NCBI RefSeq assembly: GCF_014189505.1
Contig: NZ_CP050303.1
Span: 496,001 to 560,000 of the forward strand
Length of the DNA stretch: 64,000 nucleotides
From: Phyllobacterium sp. 628
GTDB taxonomy: Bacteria > Pseudomonadota > Alphaproteobacteria > Rhizobiales > Rhizobiaceae
Direction of reading: 5' to 3'
The stretch's first letter is position 1; each line of letters opens with the position of its first letter. The position numbers and the translations under genes were made by a program. The notes beneath the pieces were generated by a model, which was given only the letters and a program-made list of their open reading frames with translations, had not been told where the DNA came from and ran no database searches. This document shows positions 17,090-25,996 of the stretch, piece after piece.

Positions 17090-17911
17090 TTATCCAATGC
17101 GTGCCCGGCGGCGGCCAACGATGATGATCGCTGTCAGGGCAACAAGAATGATCAAGAAAGAAAAAACTGTGGTCACAGTGCCGAGGGCGTAGAGAACCGG
17201 CGTGGTGACGTTGGTGGTCATGCCATAAATCTCGAGCGGCAGAGTGTTGAATGTACCGGCGGTCATCAAAGTGCGGGCAAACTCGTCATAGGAAAGCGTG
17301 AACCCGAAAAGGCCAACGCCGATCAGGCTGGGAGCGATCATCGGCAAGACGACATAACGAAAAGTCTGCCACGGCGTCGCGCCAAGATCCCGTGCTGCCT
17401 CTTCGTAGGCAGGAGAGAAGCGGTTAAAGACAGCGAACATAATCAAGACACCGAAGGGCAGCGTCCATGTGAGATGCGCCCCGAGACCTGAAGACCACCA
17501 TGCAGGCCTGATGCCAAGAACCTGAAAGAACAGTCCGATGCCGAGGCTGATGAGGATCGATGGAATGACAAGGCTGGAAATCGCGAGATAAAAGAGGAAC
17601 GTCGAGCCCCTGAACTTTCGCCGAAACGCCAGTCCGGCCAACAGCGAGACAATAACGGTAATTGTCGTGGTCATGAGGCCGAGGACCATCGACCGGCGGA
17701 ATGAACCTCCAAAATCACCAACTGCCTGTTGTTCGAAGAGATTGCGGAACCAGTGCAGCGAGGTGCCATTCATAGGAAAGGTCAGGCCGCCAGATGGGCC
17801 TTGAAACGACAGGATGAAGATCGTCGAAAGCGGCCCATATAGGAAGAGCACGAACAGAGTGAAGAAGAAGGCAAGGACGTAGAACTCGCGGGAGCGCTTT
17901 TCCGGGTGCAT
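17090..17911 (-). CDS. ABC transporter permease, PotC-like (spermidine/putrescine type)
   Basis: A 273-residue inner-membrane permease with about 6 membrane segments. The EAA-loop motif EEAARDLGATPWQTFRYVVLP lies around residues 160-180, typical of the polyamine/opine/iron permease family. I chose ATG at 17911 (MHPEKRSREF) because AAGGAG sits 7 nt upstream and the previous gene stops 1 bp before it. It pairs with the PotB-like permease immediately upstream in the operon. The substrate is unknown. The operon's racemase suggests an amino-acid-like or hydantoin-like compound. Confidence 0.92.
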   Translation of the reverse strand: MHPEKRSREFYVLAFFFTLFVLFLYGPLSTIFILSFQGPSGGLTFPMNGTSLHWFRNLFEQQAVGDFGGSFRRSMVLGLMTTTITVIVSLLAGLAFRRKFRGSTFLFYLAISSLVIPSILISLGIGLFFQVLGIRPAWWSSGLGAHLTWTLPFGVLIMFAVFNRFSPAYEEAARDLGATPWQTFRYVVLPMIAPSLIGVGLFGFTLSYDEFARTLMTAGTFNTLPLEIYGMTTNVTTPVLYALGTVTTVFSFLIILVALTAIIIVGRRRARIG

Positions 17912-17912
17912 C

Positions 17913-18842
17913 TCAAAGCTCCTTGCGGATATCGACGACCCGCAGGATCGCCGCAACGATCAACAGGACGACGATCAGCAAAATGACCGCATTGGCTGCG
18001 GCGGCAGGATATTGCAGAAGCGATATCTGGTTTGACATCATCAGGCCGACGGAAGCACTCTGCCCGCCCGACATGAACCGCACCGTGATAAAATCCCCCA
18101 TTACCAGCGTGACCACGAAAATTGAACCGATAGCAATGCCGGGTTTGGCCAGCGGTATGATGACATTGGTCAGGATTTGAAATCCCGATGCCCCTGCATC
18201 ACGTGCCGCCTCAACCAACGAGCGATCGATCCGCATCAGGGTGTTGAAGATCGGCGTCACCATGAACAGCGTGTAAAGATGCACCATGGCAAGAACCACG
18301 GCGAACTCCGAGAATAACAGGAACTCAAGGGGTTTCGGCACAATGCCAAGCTGGATGAGCGATGAGTTGATCAAGCCATTGCGCCCGAGAAACGGCACCC
18401 ACGATATCATGCGGATGATGTTGGAGGTCAGAAATGGCACTGTGCAAACAAGGAAAAGCACGATCTGCATTGTCGTGGAGCGGATGTGAAAGGCCAGAAA
18501 ATAGGCCACCCAGAACCCGATAAACATGGTCAGCAGCCAGACGATTACGGTGAACTTGAATGTGTTAAGGTAAATCTTCCACGTCACCCAGGAACCCAGT
18601 GTCTCGGTGTAATTGAACGTAACGAAATCCGGGTAAATCCGTACGGAGTCATAATCCCAAAAACTGACCATTGCGATTGTCAGGATGGGCAGCAGCAGGA
18701 ATAAGCCAAGGATCAGCACCAGCGGCATTGCCTGTAAATAGGAAACAATTGGCGAGGTTAAGCCACGCCGCGTTTTTGCGGCGGGCTTTCCAGACTTATT
18801 GCTTGAGATAGTCAATCCGTTATCTGCTGCGGCTGTTGCCAT
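17913..18842 (-). CDS. ABC transporter permease, PotB-like (spermidine/putrescine type)
   Basis: A 309-residue inner-membrane permease with six to seven predicted membrane helices. The first covers about residues 35-57 (MPLVLILGLFLLLPILTIAMV). The EAA-type loop is EAARDAGASGFQILTNVIIPLAKPGI near residue 215. I chose ATG at 18842 (MATAAADNG), preceded by AAGGAGACAG. The upstream in-frame codons reach into the hairpin region and lack a ribosome site. It forms a heterodimer with the following PotC-like permease. Confidence 0.93.
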   Translation of the reverse strand: MATAAADNGLTISSNKSGKPAAKTRRGLTSPIVSYLQAMPLVLILGLFLLLPILTIAMVSFWDYDSVRIYPDFVTFNYTETLGSWVTWKIYLNTFKFTVIVWLLTMFIGFWVAYFLAFHIRSTTMQIVLFLVCTVPFLTSNIIRMISWVPFLGRNGLINSSLIQLGIVPKPLEFLLFSEFAVVLAMVHLYTLFMVTPIFNTLMRIDRSLVEAARDAGASGFQILTNVIIPLAKPGIAIGSIFVVTLVMGDFITVRFMSGGQSASVGLMMSNQISLLQYPAAAANAVILLIVVLLIVAAILRVVDIRKEL

Positions 18843-18866
18843 GGACTGTCTCCTTAAAAGAAGCAT

Positions 18867-18899
18867 TGGCCGTCCTCTCGCATGAGGAAAAGACGGCCA
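18867..18899 (-). promoter_or_regulatory. Intercistronic hairpin between binding-protein and permease genes
   Basis: The arms tggccgtc (18867-18874) and gacggcca (18892-18899) pair exactly, and an inner ctc/gag pairing extends the structure. It occupies most of the 67-bp gap after the binding-protein stop. No U-run follows on the minus strand. The position corresponds to the hairpins at 11002-11032 and 56678-56713. Confidence 0.6.
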
Positions 18900-18909
18900 G
18901 ACTTAAGCA

Positions 18910-20205
18910 TCAAGCGGCGATAAATTCGTTCCACTTGCGGACCATGTAGCGATCCTCGTCCATGACAGAATTCCAGCAGGCAACAGCCCCCATGCGCGCC
19001 TCGAAGGCGCCGCCATCGCGGACAGCACCGACCTTTTCCATGACCTTGCCGTCAGGTGCAACGATATCACCTGTCGCCGCCTTGCCTTCCATCCAGTAAC
19101 CCCATTCGTCTGCGGTCATGAACTTCTTTGCAGTTTCAGGCGCAGCGGAGTAATAGCCCTGCCGGTTGAGGTAGGCGCCAACCCAGCCCGAGAGATACCA
19201 GTTGATATATTCATAGGCCGCATCAAGCTCGATACCGCTCAGGTGCTTGGCGAGACCCAAGCCGCCGCCCCAGGCGCGATAGCCTTCCTTCAACGGCTGA
19301 TATTTGCAGGCAATACCCTTAGAGCGAACTGCAGCCACAGCCGGAGACCACATGGACTGGATAACCACTTCACCCGATGCCATGAGGTTCACGCTCTCAT
19401 CAAAGGTTTTCCAGAATGAGCGGAACTGACCATCGGTTTTTGCCTTGATAAGGAAGGCGATGGTCTGATCGATCTCCGCCTTGGTCATGTTGCCCTTGTC
19501 ACCATATTTGATGGTGCCCATGGACTCGCAGATCATGGCCGCATCCATAATCCCGATCGACGGGATATTGAGAATGGACGCCTTGCCCTTGAATGCCGGG
19601 TCCATAATATCCGCCCAGCTGTTGATGTCGCGCCCAACCAGATCGGGGCGGATGCCGAGTGTATCGGCATTATAAATCGTCGGGATGAGCGTCATCCACT
19701 TGGTCGGTTCTTTTGCAAACTTGATCGAATCCGCGCTTTCAACAAAACCCACCGTGTGAGGGGCGGTGCCCTGGGCGATCTTGCTGTCAGGCGTCAGTTT
19801 ACCCGTGACAAACAGTGGAGCGATCTTGTCGAAATACTTCATTTTCGCCACGTCCATCGGCTGCATCACACCCGCCGGGAAAACCTTTTTGGCGATCCAG
19901 TATTCAATGTCGGCAATATCGTAACTATCGGGCTGCGTAACTGCACGCTGGGTTACAGCATCGGAATCCAGCGCTGTCATTTGCAAGGTGAATCCGAGAT
20001 CTTCTTTCACCTTGTTGGCCACATCATTGAGGTTCGACACGCCTGTACCGAACTGGCGCAAGGTTACATTCTTGATGTTCTGCGCCCAGATAGTCGGAAA
20101 GCCGGTTATGGCGCCTGATCCGGCAACAAGGCCAGCTGCTGCAGCGCCTGTTTTCAGGAACATACGGCGATTCAATCCTGACTTGTTGTTGGTTGTGTCT
20201 GTCAT
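18910..20205 (-). CDS. ABC transporter substrate-binding protein, PotD-like, Tat-exported
   Basis: A 431-residue periplasmic binding protein of the spermidine/putrescine (type II) group. Its N-terminus carries a twin-arginine signal, NRRMFLK at about residues 13-19, followed by a hydrophobic stretch and cleavage near 42, so it should be exported folded by Tat. The mature part contains DSYDIADIEYWIAKKVFPAGVM, IPTIYNADTLGIRPDL and YEYINWYLSGWVGAYLNRQGYYS. The gene is second in its operon, 30 bp after the ATPase gene, and is followed by a hairpin. The ligand is unknown. Confidence 0.92.
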   Translation of the reverse strand: MTDTTNNKSGLNRRMFLKTGAAAAGLVAGSGAITGFPTIWAQNIKNVTLRQFGTGVSNLNDVANKVKEDLGFTLQMTALDSDAVTQRAVTQPDSYDIADIEYWIAKKVFPAGVMQPMDVAKMKYFDKIAPLFVTGKLTPDSKIAQGTAPHTVGFVESADSIKFAKEPTKWMTLIPTIYNADTLGIRPDLVGRDINSWADIMDPAFKGKASILNIPSIGIMDAAMICESMGTIKYGDKGNMTKAEIDQTIAFLIKAKTDGQFRSFWKTFDESVNLMASGEVVIQSMWSPAVAAVRSKGIACKYQPLKEGYRAWGGGLGLAKHLSGIELDAAYEYINWYLSGWVGAYLNRQGYYSAAPETAKKFMTADEWGYWMEGKAATGDIVAPDGKVMEKVGAVRDGGAFEARMGAVACWNSVMDEDRYMVRKWNEFIAA

Positions 20206-20235
20206 GTTCAGTTCCCCTTTTGTTGATTGTTTGGT

Positions 20236-21321
20236 TCAAGAGTCGAGACGGCCAAGGATGGTGGCGTCATTGCTGTCCCAGGCGAGCGGAATGGCTTCAC
20301 CCACGGAAACGGGTTTTTCGAAAAAAGCCTGATCACTGATGATGACCGTGAAATCATCGATACCAGCGCCAGTAACCGAGAGCTTTACGGATGCCCCGCG
20401 ATATTCGACGTTGGAGACGATGCCGGTGAAACCAAAGCCAGCGGCGGATTTGTCGCTGATGCGCACACGATCCGTCCGGATACCGAGATCGATTGATGCT
20501 CCAACTTCCGCTTTGCCGGCGGCACTCAAGGAAATGCCGCCCGGAATATCAAAAGTGACCACATCTTTCGCGCTCTTCGTGACACGCCCCGAAATGACAT
20601 TGTGCTCACCCATAAAACGCGCGACAAAAGCCGTTGCCGGCCTTTCAAACACAGTTCGCGGATGCGCGGCCTGTTCAATCCTGCCGTCATTCATCACGAC
20701 GATCAGGTCAGCCAGCGCCATCGCCTCTTCCTGGCTGTGTGTAACGTGGACAAACGTGATACCGAGACTGGTTTGCAGCTTCTTTAGCTCCGCACGCATC
20801 CGGATCTTCAAGAATGGATCAAGCGCTGAGAGCGGCTCATCGAGCAGCAGCGCTTCCGGATCGGTAATCAACGCACGGGCAAGGGCAACACGCTGTTGTT
20901 GTCCACCGGAAAGCTGAGCAGGACGCCGCGTTGCATAGCCCTCCATCTGCATCAGCTTCAACATGGTGAGAGCCTTGGCCCGGCGCTCGTCCTTGGCAAC
21001 GCCTTTCATCTTCAGACTGAAACCAACATTGTCGATAAGATCGAGATGCGGGAACAGGGCATAGGATTGAAACATCATGGCGGTTCCCCGCTTTGCCGGG
21101 GGAAAGTCCGTCACCACAGTATTGCCGAGCCGGATATCGCCGCTCGATATGGTTTCGTGACCCGCAATCATGCGTAATGTCGAGGTCTTGCCACACCCCG
21201 ACGGCCCCAAAAGGCAACAATACGTTCCGGCTGGTATTTTTAGACTGATCGTATCGACAGCAGTCGTCGTTCCGTAAATTTTTGAAACGGATATGATGTC
21301 GATTTCAGCAGCTTTTCCCAT
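20236..21321 (-). CDS. ABC transporter ATP-binding protein, PotA-like
   Basis: A 361-residue ATPase with an N-terminal nucleotide-binding domain and a C-terminal TOBE domain. Walker A is GPSGCGKTST at about residues 38-47, the signature is LSGGQQQRVALARAL near 138, and Walker B is ALLLDEPLSALD near 160. The H-loop is FVHVTHSQEEAMALAD. This is the promoter-proximal gene of the operon that continues with the binding protein, two permeases and the racemase. It is transcribed away from the divergent GntR gene across a 262-bp shared control region. Confidence 0.95.
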   Translation of the reverse strand: MGKAAEIDIISVSKIYGTTTAVDTISLKIPAGTYCCLLGPSGCGKTSTLRMIAGHETISSGDIRLGNTVVTDFPPAKRGTAMMFQSYALFPHLDLIDNVGFSLKMKGVAKDERRAKALTMLKLMQMEGYATRRPAQLSGGQQQRVALARALITDPEALLLDEPLSALDPFLKIRMRAELKKLQTSLGITFVHVTHSQEEAMALADLIVVMNDGRIEQAAHPRTVFERPATAFVARFMGEHNVISGRVTKSAKDVVTFDIPGGISLSAAGKAEVGASIDLGIRTDRVRISDKSAAGFGFTGIVSNVEYRGASVKLSVTGAGIDDFTVIISDQAFFEKPVSVGEAIPLAWDSNDATILGRLDS

Positions 21322-21583
21322 GCACTGTTCCCTTTATGATTGTTAGGAACACTGCATGTATCGTGCCAATTATCAGACTTTTGGCTAAGGCGTTGGAATC
21401 TCTACAGCAATCCTCGAGCCCAACCATCGCGAATTCAGAACATAATGCTGCAATGCACAATTTATGTTCATGTTTTCAATGCAAGATGAAATTGTATGCA
21501 ATCCATAATTCTTACGGTGTGCAATATTGGGGCTATCCTTGCGCTCAAATCGCGCTAAAACCTGTTTGAAGGCAGGATATAAA
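21322..21583. promoter_or_regulatory. Divergent control region of the ABC/racemase operon and the GntR gene
   Basis: A 262-bp, relatively AT-rich region without a gene. It contains several TGCAAT-type words and the imperfect dyad ATTGTATGCAAT (21491-21502), whose ATTG/CAAT arms are 4 bp apart. FCD-type GntR regulators usually bind short dyads in such shared regions, so this is a candidate operator. No single convincing -35/-10 pair stands out. Confidence 0.4.
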
Positions 21584-22297
21584 ATGAAACCAGCAGACAG
21601 CACGGTACCACTTCGCGACGATGTTCAGGATGACCGGACGCAGTTCATCCGTGATGCCCTTCACAACGCCATTGTCGAACGCCGCCTCGCCCCCGGAGCA
21701 AAACTGGTTGAAACCGAAGTTGGCGAATTGTTCGATGTGAGCCGCACTGTCGTTCGCGCTTCCCTGCAGATGCTGGCGTTTGAAGGGCTGGTGCGAATAG
21801 AGCGCAATCGTGGTGCGTTCGTCGCTTATCCCAGCCCCGACGAGGCACGCCAAATCTTCGAGTCCCGCCGGGTAATTGAATCGGAAATCGCCAAATGCGC
21901 GGCACAACGGATAACAGATACCGATATCGCAATGTTCAAGGCACATTTACAGGAAGAAGACCGATTGCTCGCTGAGCGCGGTCCGAATGCTCGCCGCGCC
22001 GCGATCAAGGCATCTGGCGACTATCACTTGATGCTGGCGTCGGTCGCGGGCAACCTCATCCTGGAGCGTTTCATGCGCGAGTTGATTGCGCGCTCGTCCC
22101 TCGTCATTGCGCTCTATGGCCAGTCCGGCGCTTCAAGCTGCGCCCGTTCCGAACACGCAGATATTCTTGATGCACTTGTCGCACAGGATGGCAAGAAGGC
22201 AGCTGATACCATCCGCCATCACATCGATCACATTGAAGAAGACCTCGATTACAAAGTTGCGAGCAATGCACCGCTGCGGGACGCGTTGCGTATCTGA
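21584..22297 (+). CDS. GntR family transcriptional regulator, FCD (FadR) subfamily
   Basis: A 237-residue regulator. The N-terminal winged helix covers about residues 18-85, with IVERRLAPGAKLVETEVGEL, FDVSRTVVRASLQMLAFEGL and RNRGAFVAYPS. The C-terminal FCD ligand-binding domain shows FESRRVIESEIAKCAA, DYHLMLASVAGN (a metal-binding His) and the late His residues in IRHHIDHIEED. I chose ATG at 21584 (MKPADSTVPL) behind AGGATAT rather than an earlier in-frame codon. It is divergent from the spermidine-type ABC/racemase operon, which it probably represses until a metabolite binds. The predicted ligand is an organic acid or amino-acid derivative. Confidence 0.92.
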   Translation: MKPADSTVPLRDDVQDDRTQFIRDALHNAIVERRLAPGAKLVETEVGELFDVSRTVVRASLQMLAFEGLVRIERNRGAFVAYPSPDEARQIFESRRVIESEIAKCAAQRITDTDIAMFKAHLQEEDRLLAERGPNARRAAIKASGDYHLMLASVAGNLILERFMRELIARSSLVIALYGQSGASSCARSEHADILDALVAQDGKKAADTIRHHIDHIEEDLDYKVASNAPLRDALRI

Positions 22298-22336
22298 GTT
22301 CACTCTCCTGCTTGAGACCGCACCGCCCGCAATAGG

Positions 22337-23842
22337 TTATTGTTTCGAGACATATATAACAGCATCGGCATCCGCATAAACGCGCTGCCAATCCGGCAAT
22401 TCGTCGAAGAACGGAATGCGCTGATCATCAGCCTTCAACAAAGCCCATTTGACAGCGTGATCCTTCAGCAACTCTTCCAGCACGGGTTTCCCCGCGCTGC
22501 TTCCTGCCAACATACTCTTTTTCATGAAACCGTTTAAAAACAGCTGGTCGGTGCGGCCATCGATAAAGGTCTTGATTCCGTGAAAAATCAGAGTGCCGCC
22601 GAAGTCATAGGAATTGAACACATTTCCAGTTACGCCGTGTTCTTCCGCATAAGCCAGTGCTCCTTTTGCTGACGTTTTCGGGCTTGGTTCAATTTTCCCA
22701 ACTAAAGAGAAAACGATGGCACCCACGACAAGCACGATCCCAATTGCCGCGCTGAGGGGGCGGAAATAGCAAGCCGCCAGTTTCTCCAGCCAGTCACGCG
22801 GAGCCTCGGCCCATTTCCGCGCTGAAATCCATGCAAATTGCGCGCCAATCTCCGGTGCAATAACAAGCGGCACCAGCAGGATAAGCATATAGGCAAAACG
22901 CTGATGCGTGAGGAACAGGTGAAGATTGAAAAGCAGGAAGAGTATCTTCACCCATCCAATTTTCGGCCTTGCAACAAGTATCCCGAACAGCGCTGCAAGC
23001 AGAACGCCCTCCAGAAGTATCGCCTCCGACGCGTTGAACGCCTGCCACTCAGTGATGAAGGATACCGCTTCGTTGCCGGAGGCCACCGAGAACGTCGCAA
23101 GGATAGCCTTGATCCCATAGGGGTTAAGCAGGGTCACAACGGGACAAAGCAGACCAAAGGCGATCCATCGCCCCAATAGACCAGGCTTCGCAAAGCGTGT
23201 TCGCACAAGAAAATCAAGGCCAGCAAAGGCGGCAATAACAAAACCGAACGTGAATGTTCCGTGCAAATTCGCCCATAGGACAATCAACGGAAGCAGCCAG
23301 AACGACGGTGCTCGTTCCCTGCGTGCAGCCTCAAAAAGTTCTGCCGTCCATATGATAATGATCGGCAGGGTAAAGACGACGGGCCGAGCGGTATAGATGG
23401 GGTCCACCAGAAAAATCAGGAGGAACGTCAATCCGATTGCAACCGTCGGCTTCAACCACGCACTGAGATACCACGCCAGCAAAAAGGTCGCCGATGCGAT
23501 TGCGGCAATGGCCAGCAGCACGACGCCATTCCAGTCCCCTGCTTTATAGGCAAGCGCAAAGAGGATTTGTCCCAGCCATTCCTTCGCGATCCACGGATTG
23601 CCAGCAAAGGTGTAGGAATAGGTGTCGACCGTCGGAAATGTATGGCTCGTCAACATGTCGAGCCCCACCCGCACGTGCCACCAATTATCGGGGTCCTGCA
23701 GAAGACCGCGAGCAGAATAAAGCAGGATAACAGCCTTGACCGCCGCCAAAGCCAAACAGAAGATCAACCGGATTCTCAGGTTTTTTTCTACTGTTGACGG
23801 TGTTGCGTCAACCACCTGTGAAGAATACGTCTGGTCAACCAT
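22337..23842 (-). CDS. Multi-spanning membrane protein, GT-C glycosyltransferase-like
   Basis: A 501-residue protein with about 10 or more hydrophobic segments and a soluble C-terminal domain (about 395-501). Early in the sequence is DPDNWWHVRVGLDMLTSHTF followed by PTVDTYSYTF and KEWLGQ, a pattern seen in bacterial GT-C-like membrane proteins where a loop after the first helix carries acidic catalytic residues. It is the last gene of the GT2/methyltransferase/GtrA cassette, 1 bp after the GtrA stop. By comparison with gtrABC loci it would be the periplasmic transferase that moves a sugar from a polyprenyl carrier onto a surface glycan or lipid. The acceptor is unknown. Confidence 0.7.
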   Translation of the reverse strand: MVDQTYSSQVVDATPSTVEKNLRIRLIFCLALAAVKAVILLYSARGLLQDPDNWWHVRVGLDMLTSHTFPTVDTYSYTFAGNPWIAKEWLGQILFALAYKAGDWNGVVLLAIAAIASATFLLAWYLSAWLKPTVAIGLTFLLIFLVDPIYTARPVVFTLPIIIIWTAELFEAARRERAPSFWLLPLIVLWANLHGTFTFGFVIAAFAGLDFLVRTRFAKPGLLGRWIAFGLLCPVVTLLNPYGIKAILATFSVASGNEAVSFITEWQAFNASEAILLEGVLLAALFGILVARPKIGWVKILFLLFNLHLFLTHQRFAYMLILLVPLVIAPEIGAQFAWISARKWAEAPRDWLEKLAACYFRPLSAAIGIVLVVGAIVFSLVGKIEPSPKTSAKGALAYAEEHGVTGNVFNSYDFGGTLIFHGIKTFIDGRTDQLFLNGFMKKSMLAGSSAGKPVLEELLKDHAVKWALLKADDQRIPFFDELPDWQRVYADADAVIYVSKQ

Positions 23843-23843
23843 C

Positions 23844-24293
23844 TTAGCGTGATCCGTTTTGAAGTGAGAGCGCCCGCGTTTCGTTATCGGATCGCGCCGG
23901 GCTTTTTGAGAAAACGAAATAAACCGATGCCAGATAAAACAGCGCCGTATAGATGATGATCCCGATGAGATGAATTGCCCAGCCGTCCAGAACGTCCATT
24001 GAGCGAATGACGATAACAGTCACAAGGTTCGCTGCGTAAGCAAACAAGAAAGCCAGGATATATCTGACCACAAGCGACGCCTGCTTATATTCAGCTTTGG
24101 CGAACGTCCATTGGCTGTTGAGAAAGAAGCTGACAACGAGCCCGAACGCATAACCAGTCATATTGGCGGCGATGTCACCCCAACCGAGCCATAGCGCCAC
24201 CAGGATAATCGAATACCCCGTTGCCGTATTCAACACGCCAACCAGCCCAAAACGCAGGACCTGTTTATAGTCAAACAGCCGGTTTGATCGCAT
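23844..24293 (-). CDS. GtrA family membrane protein (putative polyprenyl-linked sugar flippase)
   Basis: A 149-residue protein with four predicted membrane helices and the GtrA opening LRFGLVGVLNTATGYSIIL. It also has GYAFGLVVSFFLNSQWTFAK, the characteristic N-x-x-W-T-F end of the second helix. I chose ATG at 24293 (MRSNRLFDYK), which gives the usual family length. The frame upstream of it overlaps the methyltransferase gene and is unlike the family. GtrA proteins are thought to flip undecaprenyl-phosphate-glucose across the inner membrane. The start overlaps the end of the methyltransferase gene by 23 bp. Confidence 0.88.
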   Translation of the reverse strand: MRSNRLFDYKQVLRFGLVGVLNTATGYSIILVALWLGWGDIAANMTGYAFGLVVSFFLNSQWTFAKAEYKQASLVVRYILAFLFAYAANLVTVIVIRSMDVLDGWAIHLIGIIIYTALFYLASVYFVFSKSPARSDNETRALSLQNGSR

Positions 24294-24972
24294 GGACAAA
24301 GTACTGCGCTCCAATAGGAATTCTGGTGAAATAGCGCTCAAGCGAACGCAATCCCGCAAGCAGCCGCGGGAAAAAGATGCGATAGACAACGCGCGGCTGG
24401 GAAAGGCCGGCCTCGGCAAATCGCCTTTTCATGGTCCTAGCTGGAATGAGAATCGCATTCTCATCAAACGGACAATTGCGTACTGCATGCAATGTCATCG
24501 GGTTCAAGGGATTGTGCTCAAACAGAAAAAAGCTGCCGCCAGGCGTCAGTACCCTGTTGATTTCCCGCAGCAACTGCTGATGAAGATCGGCCGGGATGTG
24601 GTGAAAAACGCATGCCGTAAAGACAAGATCAAAATGTCCGTCCTCAAACGGTATCGCCTTGCCATCGAAAGACTGAAATCGCGCTTGGCCGGCAAAACGC
24701 TTTTCAGCAATATCAAGTGATCGGGAAGACGGGTCGAGCAGTACGATTTCACTATCGGGAAACGCCTTGCGGATGTGCCCCAATGAATTGCCGACACCAC
24801 CGCCGAAGTCGAGTATTCGCCGGGGTTTGATGCCCGTCGATGCAAGTGCCGCAGCAACATCGTCTATCTTGTATTTCGCAAAATAATCCGGGGTCTCTCC
24901 GCTGAAGCGGATGCTAGCGGCGTGTTGCTCATGATACTCGGCAGCAAACTGGTCAAACTCGGCATCAAGCAT
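24271..24972 (-). CDS. Class I SAM-dependent methyltransferase
   Basis: A 233-residue methyltransferase. Motif I is RILDFGGGVGNSLGHI (about residues 53-68). The acidic end of beta-2 is SEIVLLDPS, motif II is HFDLVFTACVFHHI, and motif III is RVLTPGGSFFLFEHNP. Its start overlaps the end of the GT2 gene by 8 bp. The substrate is not predictable. Its place between the glycosyltransferase and flippase genes suggests methylation of the lipid-linked sugar or of the glycan. Classic three-gene gtr clusters do not include this step. Confidence 0.88.
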   Translation of the reverse strand: MLDAEFDQFAAEYHEQHAASIRFSGETPDYFAKYKIDDVAAALASTGIKPRRILDFGGGVGNSLGHIRKAFPDSEIVLLDPSSRSLDIAEKRFAGQARFQSFDGKAIPFEDGHFDLVFTACVFHHIPADLHQQLLREINRVLTPGGSFFLFEHNPLNPMTLHAVRNCPFDENAILIPARTMKRRFAEAGLSQPRVVYRIFFPRLLAGLRSLERYFTRIPIGAQYFVHAIKPAV

Positions 24973-25996
24973 TGACTGCCTCCTTCACCCGCTCCTGCAA
25001 CCGGTGAACGGGCGAATTGCGGTAAAAGGCAATGGAGTCAGATGAAACAACTTCGTTGACGAGATAAAGGGGACGCCGCTTTGTTTCCATATACATACGC
25101 CCGAGATATTCACCAAAAATACCGAGAACCAGCAGCTGAACACTGCCCAGGATAAGGACAATGGCAGCAAGGCTGGTCCAGCCCGGCAAAACATTGCCAT
25201 CAACCCATGAATAGAACGTGTAGCCAAGAGCGAACAGGCCAAGCAGGCCAAAGATCATCCCGAGATGCGAGGCAAAACGGAGCGGCACAATAGAGAAGCT
25301 CGTCATTGCATCGACTGCCAGCATCAGCATCTTGCGCAGGGGATAGTGCGTTGTTCCGGCAAAGCGCCGCTGCCGTTCATAGGGAAGCGCGACCTGCCGC
25401 AAGCCGATCCAGCTGACCATGCCGCGTATGAAGCGGTAGCGCTCAGGCATTGCGTTCAAATGATCAAGCGTCCTGCGATTCATCAAACGGAAATCACCGG
25501 TATCAGGCGCAATGTCGACATCAACCATCTTGCGCAGTAGCCGATAGAACATTGCTGCTGAAGCGAGTTTGAATAAGCTTTCGCCTTCACGCTTCATCCG
25601 CTGGCCATAGACAACGTCATAACCGTCATCCATCTTGGCCATCATCTCGCCAAGAAGCTCCGGCGGGTCCTGCAAATCAGCATCAAGAATGAGAATTCGC
25701 TCGCCCCGGCAAATATCCAGACCGGCGCTGAGAGCAATCTGGTGCCCGTAATTGCGGGCAAGATCCACAGCCACAATATGCGCATCGTGTGATGCCAGAT
25801 CGAAGATTGCCTGACGCGTGCCATCGGTCGCCCCATCTACCACCAGAACGATCTCGTAGGATTGATTGACCTGCTTCTCACAAGCCGCCGTTACGCGCCG
25901 GTAAAGCTCACCGATGCCATCAACTTCATTGTAACAAGGAATGACGACCGAGAGCGCGATACTTTCCAGCGCTTCATTTCTTTTGGGTTTTGCCAC
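24965..25996 (-). CDS. Family 2 glycosyltransferase, GtrB/dolichol-phosphate-mannose-synthase-like
   Basis: A 343-residue GT2 enzyme. The GT-A fold has SVVIPCYNEVDGIGELYRRV at about residues 16-35, the metal-binding DADLQDPPEL (DXD-like) near 103-112, and DTGDFRLMNR near 165. Two C-terminal transmembrane helices (about 250-275 and 285-310) end in GIFGEYLGRMYMETKRRPLY, as in GtrB/YkoT-type polyprenyl-phosphate glycosyltransferases. It charges a polyprenyl phosphate with a sugar at the cytoplasmic face. First gene of the four-gene cassette. The AT-rich 210 bp upstream (25997-26207) is the likely promoter region. Confidence 0.92.
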   Translation of the reverse strand: MAKPKRNEALESIALSVVIPCYNEVDGIGELYRRVTAACEKQVNQSYEIVLVVDGATDGTRQAIFDLASHDAHIVAVDLARNYGHQIALSAGLDICRGERILILDADLQDPPELLGEMMAKMDDGYDVVYGQRMKREGESLFKLASAAMFYRLLRKMVDVDIAPDTGDFRLMNRRTLDHLNAMPERYRFIRGMVSWIGLRQVALPYERQRRFAGTTHYPLRKMLMLAVDAMTSFSIVPLRFASHLGMIFGLLGLFALGYTFYSWVDGNVLPGWTSLAAIVLILGSVQLLVLGIFGEYLGRMYMETKRRPLYLVNEVVSSDSIAFYRNSPVHRLQERVKEAVNA

